Source: JAAGZL01 sp050290785
Lineage (GTDB): Bacteria; Pseudomonadota; Gammaproteobacteria; Chromatiales; Chromatiaceae
Assembly (NCBI GenBank): GCA_050290785.1
Contig: JBNKIR010000001.1
Coordinates: forward strand, 148,124 to 212,123
Reading direction: 5' to 3'
DNA: 64,000 bases
Under the pieces are notes generated by a model. The model searched no databases. It was not told where the DNA came from and saw only the letters and a program-made list of their open reading frames with translations. A program made the translations under genes and the position numbers. Position 1 is the first letter of the stretch; every line of letters starts with the position of its first letter. Shown here one piece after another: positions 54,876 through 63,520 of this stretch.

Positions 54876-55835
54876 TCACTCCTCAGCAGGGGCATCATCC
54901 TTCTTGGCAGTGGTCTTCGCCTTCGCCTTTGGCTTGGCTTTAGTCTTGGCCTTCGCCTTGGCTTTTGCCTTTGGCTTAGCCTCAGCCTTTTCCTCTGTCT
55001 CGGTATCTGCTTCAGCCTTAACCTCATCCGTTGACTCGTCTGCTTCCTCAGACTTGGCTTTGACCTTTATCTTGGCCTTTGTTTTAGGCTTTGCCTTAGG
55101 TTTCTTGGACTTTTCTGCATCTTCGTCGTCAAGCCCTATGTGTGCAGCCGCGCTGGCACGTCCCTCAAGTACAGCGGCCGATACGCCCTGTACATATAAC
55201 TGTATGGCCCTGATGGCATCATCATTTCCAGGGATAATATAATCAATACCGTCCGGGTCATTGTTGGTATCTACCACGCCAACCACCGGGATACCCAGCT
55301 TTCTGGCCTCACTTACGGCAATCTTCTCATGACCGGTATCGATTACGAACACCGCATCAGGAAGCCCCCTCATATCCTTGATACCACCAAGGCTACGGTT
55401 CAGCTTTTCCAGTTCGCGTTCCAGACCCAGGGCCTCTTTTTTATTGAAACGCTTTTCCACGCTGCCGTCGGCAAACATCTCTTCCAGCTCTTTCAGCCGT
55501 TTGATGGATTGCTTGATGGTCTTGAAGTTGGTCAACATACCGCCGAGCCAACGGTGATTTACAAAAGGCATGCCGCAACGTTCCGCCTCTTCCCGGATAG
55601 TTTCACGGGCCGCACGCTTGGTGCCTACGAACAGGATTCTTCCTCCATTGGCGCTCAATGTGCCCAGGAAGTTCATTGCGTCGTTGAACATTGGTAGCGT
55701 CTGCTCAAGATTGACGATGTGAATCTTGTTACGCTGACCGAAGATGTAAGAACCCATCTTGGGATTCCAGTAGCGGGTTTGATGTCCAAAATGCACGCCA
55801 GCCTCAAGCATCTGGCGCATAGATACTGCACTCAT
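54876..55835 (-). CDS. rpsB: 30S ribosomal protein S2 with long charged C-terminal tail
   Basis: A 319-residue S2. The core (about 1-232) is ordinary: VSMRQMLEAGVHFGHQTRYW (about 4-23), GTKRAARETI, RWLGGMLTNFKTIKQS (about 94-109), GLPDAVFVIDT and GIPVVGVVDTN. E. coli S2 stops at 241; here about 85 further residues follow, almost entirely Lys, Ala, Glu, Asp, Pro and Thr, including repeated KAKAKAKTKAK-type blocks (about 240-319). The tail is likely disordered. The region shows no frameshift and ends at a normal stop. Start ATG 55835. First gene of the minus-strand macro-cluster. Confidence 0.96.
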   Translation of the reverse strand: MSAVSMRQMLEAGVHFGHQTRYWNPKMGSYIFGQRNKIHIVNLEQTLPMFNDAMNFLGTLSANGGRILFVGTKRAARETIREEAERCGMPFVNHRWLGGMLTNFKTIKQSIKRLKELEEMFADGSVEKRFNKKEALGLERELEKLNRSLGGIKDMRGLPDAVFVIDTGHEKIAVSEARKLGIPVVGVVDTNNDPDGIDYIIPGNDDAIRAIQLYVQGVSAAVLEGRASAAAHIGLDDEDAEKSKKPKAKPKTKAKIKVKAKSEEADESTDEVKAEADTETEEKAEAKPKAKAKAKAKTKAKPKAKAKTTAKKDDAPAEE

Positions 55836-55890
55836 AGTGTTGCTCCGAATTGTATAGGGTTAATCCTCCATGCACCCCGGTCGTCGACTG

Positions 55891-55899
55891 AAGATAACA
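55891..55899 (-). promoter_or_regulatory. Possible extended -10 promoter of rpsB
   Basis: TGTTATCTT on the minus strand is an extended -10 (TGnTATAAT-like), with TTGAAA 19 nt upstream of its TATCTT hexamer. The leader would be about 50 nt. An imperfect TGACCC/GGGTCA pair (55908-55913/55929-55934) lies just upstream. Moderate match only. Confidence 0.35.
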
Positions 55900-56099
55900 C
55901 CTAAATATGACCCATTTTCAACTAGTAAGGGTCAACATGTTGGTTAAAACCAGCACCCCGGCAACCGTGTCGGTACATGTGTGTAATAATATCTGGCATG
56001 GCAATTGCCATTCCAGGGCGCGTTTTATACCATACGCGGCTTGTTATCACAATCACTAGAGCCTACCGATATATAGGTTTTCCACCCAAGAGACCAGAT

Positions 56100-56864
56100 A
56101 TGAGTATCGTTATTAAGACCCCTGATGAGATAGAGAAGATGCGCATTGCGGGTCGTTTGGCCGCTGAGGTGCTGGAGATGCTGGAGCCCCATGTAACACC
56201 AGGTGTTACCACGGAAGAACTGGACCGCATCTGCCATGATTATATCGTTGAGGTACAGGGGGCGGTTCCGGCACCGCTTAATTACCGCGGATTTCCAAAA
56301 TCTATCTGTACATCGGTCAATCATCAGGTCTGTCACGGCATACCGGGAAACAAGACCCTGAAAAATGGAGACATCGTCAATATAGATGTCACGGTCATCA
56401 AGGATGGCTTCCATGGAGATACCAGTAAGATGTTCATGATCGGAGAGCCATCCATACTGGCGCGCAGGCTTTGTGATATCACGCGTGAGGCGATGAACAT
56501 AGGGATAGAACAGGTAAAACCTGGCGCACATCTGAACGATATCGGGGCTTCCATCCAGAAATTCGTGGAATCCCACAACTACTCTGTGGTCAGAGAGTAT
56601 TGTGGTCACGGCATCGGTAGGGAGTTTCATGAAGACCCACAGATCCTGCACTATAGCATTCAGGACAATGGCCCTGAACTCCTGCCTGGGATGTGTTTCA
56701 CCATCGAACCTATGGTCAACGCAGGCAAACGCATGGTAAAACTGCTCCCGGACGGGTGGACTGTAGTAACCAAAGACCGCAGCCTGTCTGCTCAGTGGGA
56801 ACATACCATACTGGTGACAGATGACGGTCACGAAATACTCACCCTGCGTCAGGAAGAGCGGTAA
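56100..56864 (+). CDS. map: Methionine aminopeptidase type I
   Basis: A 254-residue MetAP removing the initiator methionine. Metal ligands: D in NGDIVNIDVTV (about 97) and KDGFHGDTSKMF (about 108), H in YCGHGIGREFHED (about 171), E in FTIEPMV (about 204) and E in QWEHT (about 235). ATG 56100 opens MSIVIKTPDEIEKMR as in E. coli; the frame runs back to 55977 without homology. It is divergent from rpsB and 5 nt upstream of glnD, as in E. coli and Pseudomonas. Confidence 0.97.
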   Translation: MSIVIKTPDEIEKMRIAGRLAAEVLEMLEPHVTPGVTTEELDRICHDYIVEVQGAVPAPLNYRGFPKSICTSVNHQVCHGIPGNKTLKNGDIVNIDVTVIKDGFHGDTSKMFMIGEPSILARRLCDITREAMNIGIEQVKPGAHLNDIGASIQKFVESHNYSVVREYCGHGIGREFHEDPQILHYSIQDNGPELLPGMCFTIEPMVNAGKRMVKLLPDGWTVVTKDRSLSAQWEHTILVTDDGHEILTLRQEER

Positions 56865-56869
56865 CATAG

Positions 56870-59536
56870 ATGAAACGTGTTTTTAATGGCATTGAATTCG
56901 ATCGCAACCTGTCCCAAACAGACAATCAATTAGCCATATTCCGCAACGCACTGGCCGAAGGCACCGAAATCCTGGCCCAGGGATTTCAGGAGGGTGTGGC
57001 TGTATCCACACTGGTTTCCCTCCGGGCCAAGATGATCGACTCCCTGCTGAAAAGGGCATGGGAACGTAACATACCTGAGGATATAGATGCCGCTCTGGTG
57101 GCTGTCGGTGGCTACGGCAGGGGTGAACTCCATCCCAGCTCAGATATAGATCTGATGATCCTGGTTGAACCCAAGGTACGCAAACGCATTAAAGTCAATC
57201 TAGAACAACTTCTAACCTTCCTATGGGATATAGGTCTGGAGGTGGGTCATAGCGTACGTTCTGTTAAGGAGTGCGCCAAAGAGGCAAAAAATGACATAAC
57301 CGTCATAACAAACATAATGGAGTCACGCCTGCTGGCCGGCAGCCATGAAATGCTGCGAAAGATGCGAGAAGCCACCTCACCCAAAAAAATCTGGCCCAGT
57401 GATAAATTCTTCAAGGCGAAATGGCAGGAACAGACGGAGCGATACGGCAAATATGACGACTCAGCCACCAACCTGGAGCCGAATCTAAAGGAGGGTCCTG
57501 GGGGACTAAGGGATATACAGACCGTAGGCTGGGTGGCAAAACGCTATTTCGGTTGTGAAACCATGCACGGACTGGTTGGTCATCATTTCCTGACCGAATC
57601 GGAATATGAGGCCCTGATGGAGGGCCGCTCCCTGCTCTGGAAGATACGCTTTGCACTGCATCTCCAGACCGGTCGCAGGGAAGATCGCCTGTTGTTTGAC
57701 TACCAACGTACCCTGGCCCACGAATTCGGATTTGTGGATCAGGAACACAGTCTGGCGGTAGAGCAGTTCATGCAGCGTTACTACCGGACAGCGATCCGCA
57801 TCGAGCGTCTGAACGAACGCCTGTTACAGCTGTTCGAGGAGGCCATACTGCTGGAGAATCAACCTGCGGATATCCTTAGCATCAACAAGAGATTCCAGGC
57901 CAGGAACGGATTTATCGAGGTGACCAACGAAAATATCTTTAAACGCTACCCGTTCGCACTGTTGGAGATATTTCTGTTGTTACAGCAATATCCGGAGTTA
58001 AAGGGTGTACGTGCCAGTACGGTAAGGTTGATCCGCTCTCACCGTCACCTCATTGACGATAAATTCCGTAACGACCTGCGCGCCAAGAGCCTGTTCATGG
58101 AGATCATCCGGCAGCCGAACGGGGTTACATCAGAGCTGAGGCGCATGAACCGCTACGGCATACTCTCGGCCTATCTGCCGGTGTTCGGCAATATCATCGG
58201 TCGTATGCAGTACGACCTGTTTCATGTCTATACGGTGGATGAACACACACTGTTTGTGGTGCGTAATCTGCGCCGTTTCGCCGTATCCTGGAGATCAAAC
58301 GAGTTCCCCCTGTGCAGCGATATCATCAATCGTCTGCCCAAACCGGAGCTGCTCTATCTTGCCGGCCTTTTTCACGACATCGCCAAGGGGCGGCAGGGAG
58401 ACCACTCTGAACTGGGGGCGATCGATGCCTGGGATTTCTGTAAAAACCACGGCCTGAGTGACTACGACAGCAAGCTGGTGTCCTGGCTGGTGAAAAATCA
58501 CCTGCTCATGTCCATTACGGCACAGCGCCAGGACATCCATGATCCGGAGGTAGCCCTTAACTTCGCCAAAAAGGTCGGCACCATCGCGCGCCTGGACCAC
58601 CTGTACCTGCTTACGGTGGCTGACTTCCGTGCGACCGATCCCAAGAAATGGAACTCATGGAAGGACTCTCTTCTCAAAGAGCTCTATAACATGGCAAGAC
58701 GGGCCATGCTGCGCGGGCTGGAACATCCCCATGATATCAATGAACTTATCCAGGAAAAACAGAAGGATGCAAGTGAGGAGATACTGAGAAGCGGTATTCC
58801 GGCTGAAAGGATAAACAGGCTCTGGAGGACTTTGAGCGTGGACTATTTCCTCTACTCTTCAGTTGAGGAGATCATTTCACACACCGAGTTCATCCTCTCC
58901 AACCAGGATGATATCGGCCCGGCGATCAAGCTCAGGAGCAAGACCGGTCGCGGCGGTTCCGAGGTGTTTATCTATTCCAGAGATCGCATCGGCCTGTTTG
59001 CTATGATTACGGCATTACTGGATCAGCTGCGTCTTAATGTGGTAGATGCCAGGATTGAAACCACAACAGACGGACGCTCACTGGACAGCTATCGGGTCCT
59101 GGAAGATGATGGCAGCGCCATCGACGATGCAGATAGGGAACAAAAGATCATACGGGCCATGAAAAACGGTCTGAACAATCCAAACAGCATCAATTTCAAT
59201 ATCTCCAGGCGCGTCCCGCGTCAGATGAAGCACTTTAAGATACCAACGCAGATCGATTTCAGTCAGGACCACACACATCAGAGGACTATCCTGAAGCTGA
59301 TAACAGCAGATCGTCCTGGTCTCCTGGCCCGGGTAGGCCATGCCTTCACCTGTTGCGGGGTAAACCTGAAAGCGGCAAAGATCGCCACCATCGGCGCAGA
59401 GGCGGAAGACACATTTTTCATTACCGGCGAAGATAAAAAACAGATCGAAGACCCGCAAAAGCTGCAGTGCCTGCGTGATGCCATCACGAGTCATCTCGAA
59501 ACCGAACACCAGGAACCCGTAGAGATAAGGATCTAG
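56870..59536 (+). CDS. glnD: Bifunctional uridylyltransferase/uridylyl-removing enzyme (PII)
   Basis: An 888-residue GlnD, the nitrogen sensor that uridylylates PII at low glutamine and removes UMP at high glutamine. Nucleotidyltransferase motif GGYGRGELHPSSDIDLMI (about 82-99), GPGGLRDIQTV (about 208-218), HD hydrolase motif LFHDIAKGRQGDHS (about 500-513), and two ACT domains (about 705-780 and 815-885: ADRPGLLARVGHAF). E. coli GlnD has 890 residues. It follows map by 5 nt. A weak 7-bp hairpin (59545-59551/59564-59570) lies after its stop. Confidence 0.97.
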   Translation: MKRVFNGIEFDRNLSQTDNQLAIFRNALAEGTEILAQGFQEGVAVSTLVSLRAKMIDSLLKRAWERNIPEDIDAALVAVGGYGRGELHPSSDIDLMILVEPKVRKRIKVNLEQLLTFLWDIGLEVGHSVRSVKECAKEAKNDITVITNIMESRLLAGSHEMLRKMREATSPKKIWPSDKFFKAKWQEQTERYGKYDDSATNLEPNLKEGPGGLRDIQTVGWVAKRYFGCETMHGLVGHHFLTESEYEALMEGRSLLWKIRFALHLQTGRREDRLLFDYQRTLAHEFGFVDQEHSLAVEQFMQRYYRTAIRIERLNERLLQLFEEAILLENQPADILSINKRFQARNGFIEVTNENIFKRYPFALLEIFLLLQQYPELKGVRASTVRLIRSHRHLIDDKFRNDLRAKSLFMEIIRQPNGVTSELRRMNRYGILSAYLPVFGNIIGRMQYDLFHVYTVDEHTLFVVRNLRRFAVSWRSNEFPLCSDIINRLPKPELLYLAGLFHDIAKGRQGDHSELGAIDAWDFCKNHGLSDYDSKLVSWLVKNHLLMSITAQRQDIHDPEVALNFAKKVGTIARLDHLYLLTVADFRATDPKKWNSWKDSLLKELYNMARRAMLRGLEHPHDINELIQEKQKDASEEILRSGIPAERINRLWRTLSVDYFLYSSVEEIISHTEFILSNQDDIGPAIKLRSKTGRGGSEVFIYSRDRIGLFAMITALLDQLRLNVVDARIETTTDGRSLDSYRVLEDDGSAIDDADREQKIIRAMKNGLNNPNSINFNISRRVPRQMKHFKIPTQIDFSQDHTHQRTILKLITADRPGLLARVGHAFTCCGVNLKAAKIATIGAEAEDTFFITGEDKKQIEDPQKLQCLRDAITSHLETEHQEPVEIRI

Positions 59537-59650
59537 TCACGACCAGCCAGCACTGTCCAGGTCGCTGGCTATGGAATATACTACGCGGCTTTACCGGTTC
59601 CGACCAAAATCACGGTTACAAGAAATTCTCAGGATCGATCGAGGTATTAC

Positions 59651-60874
59651 ATGATCAAGATTAACGAAAACTTCAACAAGCTCCAGGCATCCTACCTCTT
59701 CTCCGACATAGCCAAGAGGGTTGCCGCCCATCAGGATGCGCACCCGGAGCAGAGTGTGATCAAGCTTGGCATCGGAGATGTAACCCGTGCCCTGCCTGAT
59801 GCCTGCATCCAGGCCATGCATGCCGCCGTGGATGAGATGGCCAACGATGCCAGTTTTCGTGGTTACGGCCCTGAACAGGGATATGACTTCCTGCGCCAGG
59901 CCATTGCCGTAGGCGATTTCCAGTCCCGCGGCTGCAATGTAGAGGCAGACGAGGTATTCGTGAGTGATGGCGCCAAGTGCGATACGGGCAATTTCCAGGA
60001 GATCTTCTCCACCGATATCACAGTGGCCATTCCAGACCCGGTCTACCCGGTCTATGTTGACACCAACGTGATGGCAGGACGCACCGGTGTGGCCACAAAC
60101 GGGCGCTACCAGGGCCTGGTATATCTTGAAGCCAATAAAGAGAACGGCTTCATTCCGGGACTCCCTAATGAGGCAGTCGACCTGATATATCTCTGCTTCC
60201 CCAACAACCCGACCGGTGCCACCATCACCCATGCCGAACTGCAGAAGTGGGTGGATTTTGCACGCGAATCCAAGGCGCTGATCCTGTACGATGCGGCCTA
60301 CGAGGCCTTCATCCAGGACGAGAGCCTGCCCCGCTCCATCTACGAGATCGAAGGAGCTCGTGAGGTGGCGGTAGAGTTCAGGAGCTTCTCCAAGACCGCA
60401 GGTTTCACCGGCACCCGCTGCGCCTTCACCGTGGTGCCGAAGGAGTGCATGGCCTACACCGCATCCGGCGAGGCCGTATCGGTACACGCGTTGTGGAACC
60501 GCCGCCACACCACCAAATTCAACAGCGTATCCTATCCGATACAGCGTGCCGCTGAGGCGGTCTACAGTGATGAGGGCCGGGCCCAGGTGCAGGAGCTTAT
60601 CTCCTACTACCTGAAGAATGCCGCATACATACGCGAGAAGATGACCGCCTTGGGATTTGACTGTATCGGTGGTGACAACTCACCCTATATCTGGATCGAC
60701 GGCAAGATGGACTCCTGGGAGTTCTTTGACCTGCTGCTGACCAAGGCCGGCGTGGTCTGCACCCCGGGTGCAGGTTTCGGCAAATGCGGCGAGGGCTACA
60801 TCCGCATCAGCGCCTTCAACAGCTTCGAGAACGTGCAAGAGGCTATGGATCGAATCAGTAATAGTATCAGGTAA
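59651..60874 (+). CDS. dapL: LL-diaminopimelate aminotransferase
   Basis: A 407-residue fold-type I aminotransferase of the DapL family, which turns tetrahydrodipicolinate into LL-diaminopimelate in one step. The DapL-type N-terminus INENFNKLQASYLFSDIAKR is present, with KLGIGDVTRALP (about 38-49), SDGAKCDTGNFQEIF (about 108-122), FPNNPTGA (about 184-191), YDAAYEAF, and the PLP lysine in SFSKTAGFTGTR (about 247-258). Length fits known DapL (about 410). GAGGT precedes the ATG. It occupies the place after glnD where many gammaproteobacteria carry dapC/dapD. The coding sequence looks more GC-rich than flanks. Confidence 0.92.
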   Translation: MIKINENFNKLQASYLFSDIAKRVAAHQDAHPEQSVIKLGIGDVTRALPDACIQAMHAAVDEMANDASFRGYGPEQGYDFLRQAIAVGDFQSRGCNVEADEVFVSDGAKCDTGNFQEIFSTDITVAIPDPVYPVYVDTNVMAGRTGVATNGRYQGLVYLEANKENGFIPGLPNEAVDLIYLCFPNNPTGATITHAELQKWVDFARESKALILYDAAYEAFIQDESLPRSIYEIEGAREVAVEFRSFSKTAGFTGTRCAFTVVPKECMAYTASGEAVSVHALWNRRHTTKFNSVSYPIQRAAEAVYSDEGRAQVQELISYYLKNAAYIREKMTALGFDCIGGDNSPYIWIDGKMDSWEFFDLLLTKAGVVCTPGAGFGKCGEGYIRISAFNSFENVQEAMDRISNSIR

Positions 60875-60880
60875 CAAAAG

Positions 60881-62134
60881 ATGCCAATGTCACAAGATTT
60901 TACCGATCGTCTTCTCCCTCGTCTGGATGAGATCGCCGAGTACTTTGGAACGCCGTTTCACATCTATGATGAGACCGGTATCAGACAGACCGGCCAGCAC
61001 CTGAAAAAGGTGTTCTCCGGGATCGATGGATTCCGCGAGTACTTTGCGGTCAAGGCCCTGCCCAACCCGTCCATACTCAATGTCATGCAGTCCCTGGGCT
61101 TCGGCTACGACTGTAGCTCCATCGCCGAACTACAGCTCAGTCGTGCCGCCGGTGGCCATGGCGAGGACATCATGTTCACCTCCAACAACACCAGTCAGGA
61201 GGAGTTCAACTGTGCCGATGCCGATGGCGGCAGCATCCTGAACCTGGACGATATCTCCCTGCTACAGAAGATGCCTCATAAGCCCGACCTGATCTGCTTC
61301 CGCTACAACCCGGGTGAACGCAGGACAGGCAACCACATCATCGGCCACCCGGAAGAGTCCAAATATGGCGTCACCTACGACCAGATCCTGGACGCCTATC
61401 GTCAGGCCAGGGATATGGGGATCAAACGCTTCGGCCTGCACACCATGCTGGCCTCCAATGAACGCAACTACACCTACATGGTGGAGACCTCGGACATGCT
61501 GTTGGAGATGGCGGAATACATCTCCAAAGATCTGGACATCACCTTTGAGTTCGTAAATATCGGAGGTGGACTGGGCATCCCCTACCGTCCCGAGGACGAA
61601 CCACTGGATATAGATGCCATGGCACGCGAGATCACCGAACACTTCGTGCAGTTCAGGCAACGCAACGGCTATGCCCCCAAGCTGTTCGTGGAGAGCGGTC
61701 GCTACATCACCGGCCCCCACGGTGTCCTGGTTACCCGCGCCATCAACCGCAAGGAGATCTACCGTACCTATGTAGGTGTGGACGCATGCATGTCATCATT
61801 GATGCGTCCCGGCATGTACGACGCCTATCACCACATCACCGTAGCAGGAAAGGTGGGTAATGAAGAGGTGGTGGATGTGGCCGGTTCCCTGTGCGAGAAC
61901 AATGACAAGTTCGCACAGCAACGCCTCCTGCCCAGGGTAGAGGACGGCGACCTGCTGGTGATCCATGACACCGGCGCCCACGGCCACGCCATGGGGTTTA
62001 ACTATAACGGAAGACTGAGGCCTCAGGAGTTGATGCTACGTGAGGACGGAACCGTTGAATTGATCCGTCGTGCTGAGACGCTGGACGATCACTTCGCCAC
62101 CCTGAACTTTGAGAAGAAGATGCTCGGTAGTTGA
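60881..62134 (+). CDS. lysA: Diaminopimelate decarboxylase
   Basis: A 417-residue alanine-racemase-fold decarboxylase converting meso-diaminopimelate to lysine. PLP lysine K58 in YFAVKALPNPSIL, the glycine loop VNIGGGLGIPY (about 225-235), VESGRYITG (about 268-276), and the active-site segments ACMSSLMRPGMYDAYHHI (about 306-323) and GAHGHAMGFNYN (about 365-376). A carboxynorspermidine decarboxylase was considered, but the Gly loop, C-terminus and dapL neighbour fit LysA. It lies 6 nt after dapL, so the two terminal lysine steps are one operon; dapF is not visible. Confidence 0.88.
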   Translation: MPMSQDFTDRLLPRLDEIAEYFGTPFHIYDETGIRQTGQHLKKVFSGIDGFREYFAVKALPNPSILNVMQSLGFGYDCSSIAELQLSRAAGGHGEDIMFTSNNTSQEEFNCADADGGSILNLDDISLLQKMPHKPDLICFRYNPGERRTGNHIIGHPEESKYGVTYDQILDAYRQARDMGIKRFGLHTMLASNERNYTYMVETSDMLLEMAEYISKDLDITFEFVNIGGGLGIPYRPEDEPLDIDAMAREITEHFVQFRQRNGYAPKLFVESGRYITGPHGVLVTRAINRKEIYRTYVGVDACMSSLMRPGMYDAYHHITVAGKVGNEEVVDVAGSLCENNDKFAQQRLLPRVEDGDLLVIHDTGAHGHAMGFNYNGRLRPQELMLREDGTVELIRRAETLDDHFATLNFEKKMLGS

Positions 62135-62142
62135 TCTTTCGT

Positions 62143-62170
62143 GTATGAGCCCACTCCTGTGGGCTCATAC
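62143..62170. terminator. Hairpin between lysA and the DsrE-like gene
   Basis: A perfect 12-bp stem (62143-62154 / 62159-62170) with TCCT loop between convergent stops. No T-run on either strand, but position and strength suggest a bidirectional terminator. Confidence 0.7.
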
Positions 62171-62195
62171 AGCATGTAAGTTGCCGGACCGTACC

Positions 62196-62561
62196 CTAAT
62201 AAACCAAACTACTGTCCGCGTTAACCGATCTCTCAACGAAGGTGGCCGCACCCACCACAACAGCACCCGCATGGAAATCTGTTTCTGGATTGATGCCGTA
62301 GGTCTTAACACAAGGGCCGCAGACCAGCATCTCGCCCTCGGCCTCGATATAGGCCTCCACCAGATCAGCAAATGGCGGGAAATTGGGAGCGGAAATCTTT
62401 CCAAGGTTTGCCTTGTCGGCCAGCTTCACGCCCTCGGCCTGAAAGCCCATCACCACCTCGACGTCCGAAGCCTGGGCGGCAGTAGCCATCACGAAGGGGA
62501 TAAGAGCCAGTTCTGGATCGTCAGGGCCGTGGGTACACAAAATAAACATCTTCTTGGACAT
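62196..62561 (-). CDS. DsrE-family small protein
   Basis: A 121-residue DsrE/F-like protein: FILCTHGPDDPELALIPFVM (about 6-25), GFQAEGVKLADK (about 39-50), and the cysteine loop LVCGPCVKTYGI (about 79-90). DsrE-type proteins carry persulfide in sulfur oxidation and tRNA thiolation; here two cysteines (CGPC) replace the single Cys of many members. AGGAG lies before ATG 62561. It stands alone between lysA and a small unknown, so its partners are not visible. Confidence 0.8.
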   Translation of the reverse strand: MSKKMFILCTHGPDDPELALIPFVMATAAQASDVEVVMGFQAEGVKLADKANLGKISAPNFPPFADLVEAYIEAEGEMLVCGPCVKTYGINPETDFHAGAVVVGAATFVERSVNADSSLVY

Positions 62562-62763
62562 TAAAGTCTCCTGGAATCACTGGATTGAAATCTAATAAAG
62601 CCCATGCGCCTCTGACATAGAGCAACGCTGAGTGTAAGGATGGATAGGAATTTACTCTTAGAAACCGCTTCTACGATGACACTTTTCCTTCTTTTTTTAT
62701 AAATCTATACCTAGCACAGAGACTCGCCTATCCAGGGAATATTTTCAAGCAAAAAATCTAAGA

Positions 62764-63084
62764 TCAAGCGTAGGTATCCACACCCAGTAAACTGCTGATC
62801 TGCTCGCGCTCCGCATCAACCGCCTGGGACTGGTAGGCCTGCACCGCCTGGCGGGCACGTGTGGTCAGACCGGCCGTATCATCGTCACGGGTCAATGTTG
62901 CCGCCCTGCTGCCAAGGCGGTTACGTTGTCCCTCATCCAGGGAAGCGGTTTGCCTGCTTCGATCCACAGGATTCTCTTCCCGCCGGCGCTCAATCTCCTG
63001 CGGAAAGGACAGCGCACGCTGCTGCTGCGCGTTTACCAGTGGAATCAAGGCGCTACCGACAGTGGTCACTGAATTATCAGCCAT
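62764..63084 (-). CDS. Small hypothetical protein, 106 aa
   Basis: No named family. Hydrophilic, largely helical and rich in Arg/Gln/Glu (SFPQEIERRREENPVDRSRQ), no signal peptide or cysteines. The last part ARQAVQAYQSQAVDAEREQI followed by SSLLGVDTYA is reminiscent of the C-terminal 'LLGVD-YA' motif I recall from small uncharacterised gammaproteobacterial proteins. No clear SD before ATG 63084. About 200 nt of sequence upstream of the DsrE-like gene (62562-62763) separate it from that gene; nothing recognisable there. Confidence 0.6.
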   Translation of the reverse strand: MADNSVTTVGSALIPLVNAQQQRALSFPQEIERRREENPVDRSRQTASLDEGQRNRLGSRAATLTRDDDTAGLTTRARQAVQAYQSQAVDAEREQISSLLGVDTYA

Positions 63085-63156
63085 TTAGTGTGGATTCATT
63101 CACAAGCATAGCCAATATTTGAGATATGTATATAAATACTATGAAATCTCAAACGG

Positions 63157-63501
63157 TTAGCCCGGCGGCCAGCCCATCTGCCTTCCGCCCAGCAAGTGCA
63201 GATGTATATGGTATACGGCCTGACCGCCATGGGCATTACAGTTCATGACGGTACGGTAGCCGGGTTCCGCCAAACCCTCCTGACTCGCGATCTCCTTCGC
63301 CACCTGGAAGAGCCTGCCCATGATCTCCGTGTCCTCATCGGTGATATCGTTGCTGGTACTGATGTGTTTCTTGGGGATGATAAGGATATGGGTGGGCGCC
63401 TGGGGATTGATGTCACGAAAGGCCAGGATATCATCCGTCTCCATCACTGTGTCCGGCTGAATCTCGCCTGAAACCATTTTGCAAAATAGGCAGTCTGTCA
63501 T
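63157..63501 (-). CDS. HIT-family (HinT-like) nucleotide-binding protein
   Basis: A 114-residue HIT protein with MTDCLFCKMVSGEI at the start (two Cys of a zinc site), ILIIPKKHI, and the catalytic triad HIHLHLLGG (about 98-106) in family form H-x-H-x-H-x-x. HinT-type enzymes hydrolyse purine nucleoside phosphoramidates. AGGAA precedes ATG 63501. E. coli HinT has 119 residues. It lies 19 nt downstream of recR and is probably cotranscribed. Confidence 0.93.
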   Translation of the reverse strand: MTDCLFCKMVSGEIQPDTVMETDDILAFRDINPQAPTHILIIPKKHISTSNDITDEDTEIMGRLFQVAKEIASQEGLAEPGYRTVMNCNAHGGQAVYHIHLHLLGGRQMGWPPG

Positions 63502-63520
63502 GATCTGTTCCTAAGGTTAT

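Noticed and set aside
54840..55130. Tandem repeat or CRISPR-like array
   Set aside because: The periodic look comes from Lys/Ala codons in the S2 tail; there are no spacers and the frame is intact.
55977..56099. N-terminal extension of map
   Set aside because: No homology in the 41 extra residues; the family start MSIVIKTPDE is at 56100.
56025..56867. 280-codon minus-strand open frame
   Set aside because: Antisense to map, which has all metal ligands; no ribosome-binding site or family pattern.
59591..60508. 305-codon open frame on the minus strand
   Set aside because: It is antisense to dapL, whose motifs are clear; the frame is a by-product of GC-rich codons.
60881..62134. Carboxynorspermidine decarboxylase (NspC) instead of LysA
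   Set aside because: The protein is 417 residues, has LysA-type segments and directly follows dapL; an NspC reading is not favoured.
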